A stretch of DNA of 5,047 bases from Deltaproteobacteria bacterium RIFOXYA12_FULL_61_11 (lineage in GTDB: Bacteria > Bdellovibrionota_F > JAHFAK01 > YA12-FULL-61-11). Position numbers and translations under genes: made by a program. This document shows, piece after piece, positions 1-5,047 of this stretch; within the stretch, counting starts at the first letter, position 1; every line of letters starts with the position of its first letter. The notes under the pieces are model-generated. The model had not been told where the DNA came from. It did not search any database and saw only the letters and a list, made by a program, of their open reading frames with translations. The DNA lies in contig MGSU01000331.1 of NCBI GenBank assembly GCA_001799195.1, positions 1-5,047 on the forward strand, given 5' to 3'.

Positions 1-808
1 AACCGGGCGGAGGCGACCTGAACCAGGCACAGGCCAGACACGCACCGGCGAGCACTGGGAGGTGTATCGCTTGGCCTAATCCCGCTTTCCAATTGTAAAA
101 ACCAAGGGGAACATACAACAAGGCAGATCCCCAGAAACTCGCACCGATGAGTATGGTCACAACCAGCCACCGTACGAATGCAGCAGGTAGAAGAAACTGA
201 TGCCAACGAGGTGGAGAAAGGAGATAGAAGCTGAGCAGCAAGGGGGGGCCGCAGGTAACAACCAGATAACTGGTCGTCGAGTACACAGCAGGCAACTCAC
301 ACCAAGCGAAATGCCAACTGAACACCACCGTCAAAAGCAAGAAACAATACCCATGCGGAAGCAAGGCATTTCCTGCCAACAGTACCATCGGTAGGATCAA
401 CACCGCATAGAGGAAACCAGTTTTCCAGAATGGTCCTGAGAGGTTGAAGAGTTGCGCGATCAAACCTATACCTGCCAACACCACCATGACGAAAGCCCAG
501 ATGAGCGCTTCTCGAAAAGGACCGGGCGTCGCCTCGTAGTGAAAGAATACCCCACCGAGAATGGTAAGGAGTAAGAAATAATTGACTAATTTACTCCAGC
601 GAGGAATGAGTTCCCAGTTTGCTGAAATCACGGCGATGAGCCCACAGAGCACTGCAGTCAATCCGACGACCAAGAGGATTACAGAAAAAGAGATATGAAA
701 CTCATGCTGTTGCTCGAAGTCCAGGATGCTCTGTTGCTGCTGCGCATCGATGATGCCAGCCTCGAGCCAGCGCTTGGCTCGCCGTTCTATTCTGCCCAGC
801 ACTGGCAT
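1..808 (-). CDS. DUF2157-family predicted multi-pass membrane protein (3' end cut by window)
   Basis: The frame is open from an ATG at 808 down to base 2, giving 269 residues with no stop, so the C-terminus lies outside the window. The N-terminus is a cytosolic-looking amphipathic segment (MPVLGRIERRAKRWLEAGII), followed by about eight hydrophobic helices near residues 39-62, 71-90, 101-121, 131-150, 154-172, 180-198, 210-233 and 247-263. Two stretches match what I know of DUF2157: ANWELIPRWSKL at 63-74, just after the first helix, and GIGLIAQLFNLSG at 113-125. The short N-terminal region ending in a run of Gln (QQQQ, 23-26) before helix 1 also fits. The start is supported by GAAGG five bases upstream, and an in-frame TAA lies at 890-892. 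Family members are inner-membrane proteins of unknown function, often encoded beside DUF4401 and GDYXXLXY proteins; whether those follow here cannot be seen. A run of seven C on the coding strand (242-248) lies inside the gene. Family assignment is from memory of the motifs. Confidence 0.85.
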   Translation of the reverse strand, partial: MPVLGRIERRAKRWLEAGIIDAQQQQSILDFEQQHEFHISFSVILLVVGLTAVLCGLIAVISANWELIPRWSKLVNYFLLLTILGGVFFHYEATPGPFREALIWAFVMVVLAGIGLIAQLFNLSGPFWKTGFLYAVLILPMVLLAGNALLPHGYCFLLLTVVFSWHFAWCELPAVYSTTSYLVVTCGPPLLLSFYLLSPPRWHQFLLPAAFVRWLVVTILIGASFWGSALLYVPLGFYNWKAGLGQAIHLPVLAGACLACAWFRSPPPG

Positions 809-813
809 ACGAG

Positions 814-818
814 CCTTC
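814..818 (-). promoter_or_regulatory. Shine-Dalgarno of the DUF2157 gene
   Basis: The coding strand reads GAAGG, then five bases, then the ATG at 808. The spacing is normal, and there is no other in-frame ATG between the upstream stop at 890-892 and 808, so this site decides the start. Confidence 0.5.
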
Positions 819-886
819 GGTTGTCCTGACGAAGGTTCCAGCGTACCAATGCTGCAGAAAAACTCAAGGTGGTGTAAGCCAAAATT

Positions 887-892
887 ATTTTA
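887..892 (-). promoter_or_regulatory. Possible -10 element for the DUF2157 gene
   Basis: On the minus strand TAAAAT at 892-887 matches five of six bases of the sigma-70 -10 consensus. It sits in a short AT-rich patch and would give a leader of roughly 70 bases. The -35 region is poor: the best candidate is TTGGTG at 913-908, with a short 15-bp spacer. The call rests on the -10 and its position between divergent genes only. Confidence 0.3.
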
Positions 893-965
893 GATTGCTG
901 AATCCCACACCAACCACAGTAGTCCTTCAGTCATGGGTAAGGGGTCCTGTCGCCTCTCACACCGA

Positions 966-1063
966 CGCCGCTGCATCCTACGCGGCGCTGGAGGTCCGCA
1001 TCCTTGCGGTCACCCCCACCATGCTCATGCTTGCGCGTGGCGGGGGACCCCCGTCGGCGCCAC
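966..1063. other. GC-rich block of three successive hairpins in the divergent intergenic region
   Basis: Three inverted repeats follow one another. Stem 1 pairs CGCCGC (966-971) with GCGGCG (982-987) around a 10-base loop. Stem 2 pairs CCGCA (996-1000) with TGCGG (1005-1009) around TCCT, extendable by GGT/ACC (993-995 with 1012-1014) across a two-base bulge. Stem 3 pairs GTGGCG (1037-1042) with CGCCAC (1058-1063) and encloses a G-run and a C-run (1042-1046, 1048-1052). Stems 1 and 2 share the loop-region string GCATCCT followed by a GCGG half-stem, so they look like an imperfect duplication. CATGCT is also repeated in tandem at 1020-1031. The block is much richer in GC than the AT-rich DNA just to its left. 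It could be a dispersed intergenic repeat, a structured leader or small RNA, or just GC-rich DNA. I recognise no known RNA family and see no poly-U tract. Short open frames through it on both strands look non-coding. Confidence 0.45.
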
Positions 1064-1098
1064 CCCAACGTGGTGTCGAATAACCTGTAATCAACCCT

Positions 1099-4000
1099 AT
1101 GACTGAGGACATACCCAACCTCACGGAAATCTCCTCGCCAACAGGAACAGCCTTCGCTATACTTGCCCCTGCCCACAACCACCCATGGACGAATTGGACC
1201 TTGAGCCAATGCTTGGTTTCCGCGAACCTCGTGTTTGTACTGGCCGTGCTGAGCCTGGTGCTCTCGTGTCCCGATTCGGCGCCGAAAGACGTCACCTCCT
1301 CGACATCGCAGTCCTCACCAGGAATTTCCCAACCCTCTGCAATGAAACCGGTCTCTCGTCCACTGTGGCAGCTCATGGTTCCGGGAAAAATCCTCGGACC
1401 GCCCACGATCGATGGCGATGTACTCTTCTTAGCCTCGCGGGAGGGGGTGACCTGCGTAGAGCGCAACAATGGGAAAACCCGCTGGAGCTATGCCTCAAAA
1501 GCGGATTGGAACGAGGTCTATACCATACAGGAGGACCTCGTTCTCCTCGGCACAGGCTCGATGCACGACTATACTCTGTCGGCCGTGGAGCGCTCGTCGG
1601 GGACGCTGCGCTGGACCCGAAAACTTCGCGGGTATCTCTCCCCCGATCCGATCCTGTATAAAGAACTCCTGATCCTTTGCGAATCGAATGGTCATATCGC
1701 CGTACTCGATCGGCAGAGCGGCGCCTTACGCTGGGAACGCCCCCTTCGGTCCCGTTTCACACCTGGTCAAAAACTCCTCGCGGGTGTGCTGTATCTCGCC
1801 GAGGGAAAAATGCTTTACTCCCTGGACCCCCGCAGCGGCAAGGAACGCTGGCATTACACCACCGATGCCTTCCATCTCACCGCGCCGTTGTTCGCGGCGG
1901 GTTCGAGGATATACCTTCTGCAGACCTATCTCGGCGGCGGGAAAATGCTTGTTGCCCTCGACCGCGAGAGTGGTGCAGCACAAGGGCGTTTCGCCTTTTC
2001 CTGCAATGACGATAAGGTCTACCTCTACGACCAAGACAAGGTCATTTGCTCGGATTATGACCATATCCGCCGGTATTCGCTCCCCGATCTCGACGAGCAG
2101 TGGACCTACTATACCGGGGTGAGTTCCCCCGAGGTGGTTCATACCGACCGAGATTTCTATTACCTCGACAATCATCAGCTTGTCGCGCTGGACCTTGCCT
2201 CGGGACAGCCCCGTTGGTCGACAGCGAGGCGATCCTGCCAACAGGCCACCCTCTCTGCTCATCGCGGCCGCTTGTATATCCATGACCAGGACACCTTGGA
2301 AATCTATGCTGCCGGGGACGGAAAGAAACTGATCCAACTCGTGGGGCTGCACAACTGGCTCACCTTCACCGAGGTTGGTGCGGTGCCCGCGCTGCTCGGG
2401 CAGGATGTCTGCGATAGGATCGTGGCCCTGGCTTTGGAGACGCTCGGTGAGAGGTCTCAACTTGTACCACTCGAGCCTTGTGCGGCGAGTCAAATCCCGA
2501 CAACAACCTCCCCACCGTCCAATCTTCTTGCACCGTTACAGAGTGCCGTCACCTTGGGCATGTACCGGGAGGACCCCGGTCACACGGGTGACGCCTCTGC
2601 CGAAACCACGCACCGCCTCCCCACGGGCAAGCTTCGTTATCGGCACCAGGCACCAGGTGGGATCCAAACCATGGTTTTGGAAGGCGACACCTTGTATGCG
2701 CTCTCGTTCAAGGAGTTCCCGGATACCGCTCTGCTCCATCTTCTCGACCCGTCGACGGGCCGGGAGCGCGAACGTATTGCTTTCGCCGCCAACAAGCTGG
2801 TCGGTCCCTGGTTCAATGTTCACGACAACATGTTCTACAGTGCTTCCAGCGTAGGGCTGATCGCCATCGATCTGAAGAAGAAGCAGACGTTGTGGTCTCA
2901 ACAGGGTAATTGGTACAGCACCTTTCTTCCGCCGATCTACAACGACGTTCTCTTGACCGGGCGCGAGGAGGATCTTGCCGCCGTCGAACTGAATACCGGT
3001 AAGGTGCGCTGGTCCTTGCCCATCGATGTGCGTGGTTTCGCTACGTTTTCCATCGTCGGAAATCTTGCCGCCGTGACCTCGGACAACAGCATGCATCTCA
3101 TCGAGCTCGACAGCGGGAAGCTGCGTTGGACCGTCCAAGGTGCTTTTGTAGGCATACAAAATCACGCGGTCATCACCGATGCTTCCGTATTTTTCTGCCA
3201 GCTTCATTATTGCTATGCTTTTGACCTTACGAATGGTGCTCAACGGTGGAAAACCGAATTGAAACTCTTGAACACCGGACCTCTTCCCACCCGCGACGGG
3301 GTCTTCGTCGGTAAACAGAACGAATTGGTCGAGTTGGATGCAAAAACCGGGGTTGTTCGCTGGCGTTCGTCCGTACCCAAGGGTTTCTTCAAAGCCTTTC
3401 ACCTCCCGGCGAGCCGGTATTTGTTGTTCCAGCAGCTCAACGAGGACCAGCCGTTCCTGGTCTTCGACCCGGTTACCAAGAAGGAACGCTATTCCCTCCC
3501 TTCCAGCGGCGGTTTCTGGAATGCGCCGATGCTCTATCGCAACCTCCTCATCCTCAGCGAAAGCTCGGGTGAGGTCCTTGCCGTGGATCTTGCAACTTTT
3601 ACGGAACGTTACCGCTTTTCTCCGGGGCTACCGGTGAACGGCCAACCCATCGTCACCGAGCAGGCGGTATTCCTGACCGGGCAGGACAGCGTCACTTTTC
3701 CTGAGGGCCATCTGGTCAGGCTCGACCGAACCACCGGCACGGAAACCTGGAAGAGCGCCTGGCGCGTGTCGTCCCTGCCGCCGCTGGTCACGGATCGGGC
3801 GGTGCTCACCGCATGCGAAAATCGGTCTTTCACCAGACCGAGCGGCGTACTCCTGTACGATTCCGAATCGGGTAAGCTGCTTGCCAACGTGAAAGACTAC
3901 CAGCTTACCACTCCGATAAACCGCCTGGCGGGGAGACTGTTCTTCGGCCTCGATGGCGGGCGAATGAACTGCCTCGACGAGGCCACTGGCCGGGAGGTCT

Positions 4001-4581
4001 GGTCCTTCAAAACCGGAGGAGACATTCATTCGGCGCCTTCCTTGGACACGTCGGGAGTCTATTTCGGTAGCGAAGACCACGTACTCTATGCGCTGGAGCA
4101 GCAGAGCGGAGCCCTGCGCTGGACATTCGCCACCGCCGGACCCCTCCAGGCAACCCCGGCTGTGCGCGCGGGTGTAGTGTATGCCGCCGATCAGAAAGGT
4201 CTGCTCTATGCGGTCGATACAGCCGGCGGCACACTACGCTGGAAGTTCAAAACCGAGGGACCGATCGTCGCCGACCCTGCGGTGAGTAAGGATCTCGTGG
4301 TGCTTGCCAGCACGGATCATCGCCTCTATGCATTGGATGCTTCGAGCGGCAAGCTCGTGTGGGTCTATAGGACCGGTGGTTCGATCTTCTCTTCCCCCTC
4401 GATCGCCGACGGACGAATGTATGTCGGCTCAGATGACAAGAAGCTCCACGCCATAAACCTTTCGACCGGTACACCGAGTTGGACCTTCGAAACCGGTGGT
4501 CCGGTACGCTCGACCCCTACGATCAGAGCGGGCGTGGTCTACGTGGGCAGTCAGGATGGGTATCTCTATGCCCTCGAGTGA
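1099..4581 (+). CDS. Giant PQQ-binding-like beta-propeller repeat protein (about 24 blades), probably exported
   Basis: Up to 1160 residues, made almost entirely of BamB/quinoprotein-type blades of the form G-x-LYALD-x-x-SG-x-x-RW. W-strand positions fall near residues 90, 129, 172, 212, 251, 296, 335 and 373; then 514, 558, 599, 638, 677, 717, 755 and 798; then 838, 884, 929, 968, 1008, 1048, 1088 and 1128. Some carry Tyr or are degenerate. A non-repeat, partly Pro/Thr-rich linker lies at about 414-487, and MYREDPGHTG at 488 resembles the cap that opens many such propellers. The protein ends in GYLYALE without its own W-strand, as expected when an N-terminal strand closes the ring. Three eight-bladed rings are the simplest reading (inference). 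There is no CXXCH heme motif and no recognisable PQQ-coordinating set, so a binding or scaffold role is likelier than a dehydrogenase. Residues 39-56 are hydrophobic and end in VLSC (Cys57), followed by a Ser/Pro-rich tether: a possible lipoprotein signal, but with no Lys/Arg before it. The start is uncertain. ATG 1099 has no clear ribosome site, and in-frame TTG at 1201 or 1213 would give a more normal signal length. BamB itself is about one third this length. Confidence 0.88.
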   Translation: MTEDIPNLTEISSPTGTAFAILAPAHNHPWTNWTLSQCLVSANLVFVLAVLSLVLSCPDSAPKDVTSSTSQSSPGISQPSAMKPVSRPLWQLMVPGKILGPPTIDGDVLFLASREGVTCVERNNGKTRWSYASKADWNEVYTIQEDLVLLGTGSMHDYTLSAVERSSGTLRWTRKLRGYLSPDPILYKELLILCESNGHIAVLDRQSGALRWERPLRSRFTPGQKLLAGVLYLAEGKMLYSLDPRSGKERWHYTTDAFHLTAPLFAAGSRIYLLQTYLGGGKMLVALDRESGAAQGRFAFSCNDDKVYLYDQDKVICSDYDHIRRYSLPDLDEQWTYYTGVSSPEVVHTDRDFYYLDNHQLVALDLASGQPRWSTARRSCQQATLSAHRGRLYIHDQDTLEIYAAGDGKKLIQLVGLHNWLTFTEVGAVPALLGQDVCDRIVALALETLGERSQLVPLEPCAASQIPTTTSPPSNLLAPLQSAVTLGMYREDPGHTGDASAETTHRLPTGKLRYRHQAPGGIQTMVLEGDTLYALSFKEFPDTALLHLLDPSTGRERERIAFAANKLVGPWFNVHDNMFYSASSVGLIAIDLKKKQTLWSQQGNWYSTFLPPIYNDVLLTGREEDLAAVELNTGKVRWSLPIDVRGFATFSIVGNLAAVTSDNSMHLIELDSGKLRWTVQGAFVGIQNHAVITDASVFFCQLHYCYAFDLTNGAQRWKTELKLLNTGPLPTRDGVFVGKQNELVELDAKTGVVRWRSSVPKGFFKAFHLPASRYLLFQQLNEDQPFLVFDPVTKKERYSLPSSGGFWNAPMLYRNLLILSESSGEVLAVDLATFTERYRFSPGLPVNGQPIVTEQAVFLTGQDSVTFPEGHLVRLDRTTGTETWKSAWRVSSLPPLVTDRAVLTACENRSFTRPSGVLLYDSESGKLLANVKDYQLTTPINRLAGRLFFGLDGGRMNCLDEATGREVWSFKTGGDIHSAPSLDTSGVYFGSEDHVLYALEQQSGALRWTFATAGPLQATPAVRAGVVYAADQKGLLYAVDTAGGTLRWKFKTEGPIVADPAVSKDLVVLASTDHRLYALDASSGKLVWVYRTGGSIFSSPSIADGRMYVGSDDKKLHAINLSTGTPSWTFETGGPVRSTPTIRAGVVYVGSQDGYLYALE
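1135..1163 (+). promoter_or_regulatory. Possible sigma-70 promoter inside the annotated 5' end of the propeller gene
   Basis: TATACT at 1158-1163 matches five of six -10 bases. TCGCCA at 1135-1140 matches four of six -35 bases, with an exact 17-bp spacer. Transcription would begin near 1170, downstream of the ATG at 1099 but upstream of the in-frame TTG codons at 1201 and 1213 and the GTG at 1231. If it is real, the longest reading of the gene is too long at the N-terminus. Matches of this quality also occur by chance. Confidence 0.28.
3961..4581 (+). repeat. Regular 120-bp (40-residue) tandem blade repeats at the 3' end of the propeller gene
   Basis: The blade Trp codons begin at 4000, 4120, 4240, 4360 and 4480, exactly 120 bp apart, and the open final half-unit runs to the stop. 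Each unit contains CTCTATG or a close variant (4084, 4204, 4324 and 4564; CTCCACG at 4444), then a serine- or threonine-glycine turn, then the Trp, then an ACCGG-like stretch encoding TGG or TAG. The copies have diverged in sequence but kept exact length. Blades elsewhere in the protein vary between about 38 and 46 residues, so this part is either the most recently duplicated or the most constrained. Confidence 0.85.
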
Positions 4582-4621
4582 GGTATAATGCTCGCTATTT
4601 CATGTGGTTAGACAGTAACTG

Positions 4622-4653
4622 CAGCTCGGACAGGCAAGTTCTTGTCGACGCTG
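4622..4653. other. Bulged hairpin in the convergent intergenic gap
   Basis: CAGC (4622-4625) pairs with GCTG (4650-4653), TC (4626-4627) with GA (4647-4648), and GACA (4629-4632) with TGTC (4643-4646), around a 10-base loop. That makes ten pairs with a one-base bulge on each side. It starts 41 bases after the stop of the propeller gene. It could protect or end that transcript, but no U-tract follows on either strand, so I do not call it an intrinsic terminator. I see no gene in the rest of the 193-bp gap (4582-4774), which is visibly less GC-rich than its flanks. Confidence 0.3.
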
Positions 4654-4774
4654 AAACCAGTGCACCCGGCTCTGATGCTGCAAACCCAGGTAGGACTTCG
4701 GACCATCGAATCAACTGTTCGAAAAAGGATCGTAACCCTCAGTATATCGATCTATTGTTGCAGTTCTTGGGCTG

Positions 4775-5047
4775 TCACATCAGCGAGAGCAGTTTTGCCT
4801 TCTCCTGCTGGTAGTCGGTCACGAACTCGCGGAGGGTTTTCTTGATCATCAGGGCGGGTAGGGGGAGGCGCTGACGTTCGGCGAAGGCCAGGACCTCGTC
4901 CAGGGGGACCTTCTGATCCAGCACCGCATGGACGGCTTGGTTGATGAACTGCAGTGCTACGGAGAGAGGAGGGGCGGTGATATCTCCGTTGTGATGGTCC
5001 TCGATGGCGGCGGTGATCTCGGGAGCCAAACCGTTGAGCGCGGTCAC
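4775..5047 (-). CDS. Small hypothetical protein, C-terminal part or complete from a GTG at the window edge
   Basis: I do not recognise this protein. The frame runs from a GTG at the last base of the window to a TGA at 4775-4777, 90 residues. The true start may be further upstream, because the GTG coincides with the edge and no ribosome site can be seen. Codon third positions are strongly G/C with a consistent bias, which supports real coding. The protein appears soluble and helical with no membrane segment: an acidic N-terminal part (EITAAIEDHHNGD near 10-22), then two or three helices, and a charged tail ending DYQQEKAKLLSLM. The stretch VPLDEVLAFAERQRLPLPAL (47-66), followed by MIKKTLREFV, has the helix-turn-helix spacing found at the C-terminus of some small plasmid accessory or regulatory proteins. 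That resemblance is by eye only. It is convergent with the propeller gene, so it belongs to a separate transcription unit coming from the right. Confidence 0.7.
   Translation of the reverse strand: MTALNGLAPEITAAIEDHHNGDITAPPLSVALQFINQAVHAVLDQKVPLDEVLAFAERQRLPLPALMIKKTLREFVTDYQQEKAKLLSLM

Noticed and set aside
200-394. Short plus-strand open frame
   Set aside because: It is antisense to the membrane protein gene, whose hydrophobic helices and motifs are clear on the other strand.
895-1083. Short plus-strand open frame through the GC-rich block
   Set aside because: It has no ribosome site, and its length is explained by GC-rich DNA with few stops.
978-1469. Minus-strand open frame crossing the start of the propeller gene and the GC-rich block
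   Set aside because: The translation is low in recognisable structure and overlaps both the hairpin block and sure coding sequence. It is most likely a shadow.
2536-3402. Long open frame on the minus strand (288 codons)
   Set aside because: It is antisense to the middle of the propeller gene, has no recognisable domain, and arises from the biased codon use of the plus-strand gene. The plus-strand blades are unmistakable across the same bases.
1099-4581. PQQ-dependent or quinohemoprotein dehydrogenase
   Set aside because: There is no CXXCH heme motif, no adjacent Cys-Cys pair and no recognisable PQQ-binding set, and the protein is all blades. The match is to the fold, not the enzyme.
4679-4720. 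Possible intrinsic terminator around TCGAA...TTCGA followed by A-run
   Set aside because: The stem is only five AT-containing pairs with a seven-base loop, and the minus-strand T-run lies on the wrong side to follow the stem.
1-5047. CRISPR array, tRNA, rRNA or insertion sequence
   Set aside because: I saw no short identical spaced repeats, cloverleaf with a CCA or T-loop motif, transposase motif or terminal inverted repeats.

Overview
The window is a 5-kb stretch of bacterial chromosome or large replicon. Gene density, ATG/GTG starts and moderately high GC are ordinary for bacteria. The long BamB-like beta-propeller protein with a possible lipoprotein signal suggests a Gram-negative, probably proteobacterial host. 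No species can be fixed from the sequence; a gamma- or acidithiobacillia-like proteobacterium is only a guess.

Layout: (1) Positions 1-808, minus strand, hold the first 269 residues of a DUF2157-family multi-pass membrane protein whose 3' end lies outside the window. (2) Positions 809-1098 are a divergent intergenic region. It holds a possible -10 element for the leftward gene and a very GC-rich block (about 966-1063) with three successive hairpins. (3) Positions 1099-4581, plus strand, are one very large gene (up to 1160 aa) for a PQQ-binding-like (BamB/quinoprotein-type) beta-propeller protein. It carries about 24 blade motifs, which fit three eight-bladed propellers behind a membrane-anchor or lipoprotein-like N-terminus. 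(4) Positions 4582-4774 are a 193-bp convergent gap with one bulged hairpin and no convincing intrinsic terminator. (5) Positions 4775-5047, minus strand, encode a small hypothetical protein of at least 90 aa that may start upstream of the window.

The genes do not form one operon: the first two diverge and the last two converge, so no joint pathway can be read from the layout. The most notable object is the triple-propeller protein, which has no visible enzymatic cofactor or heme motif and so looks like an exported scaffold or binding protein. Its last five blades repeat with an exact 40-residue (120-bp) period. The second item worth checking is the GC-rich hairpin block between the divergent genes. 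I see no convincing defence, mobile or other novel multi-gene system here.
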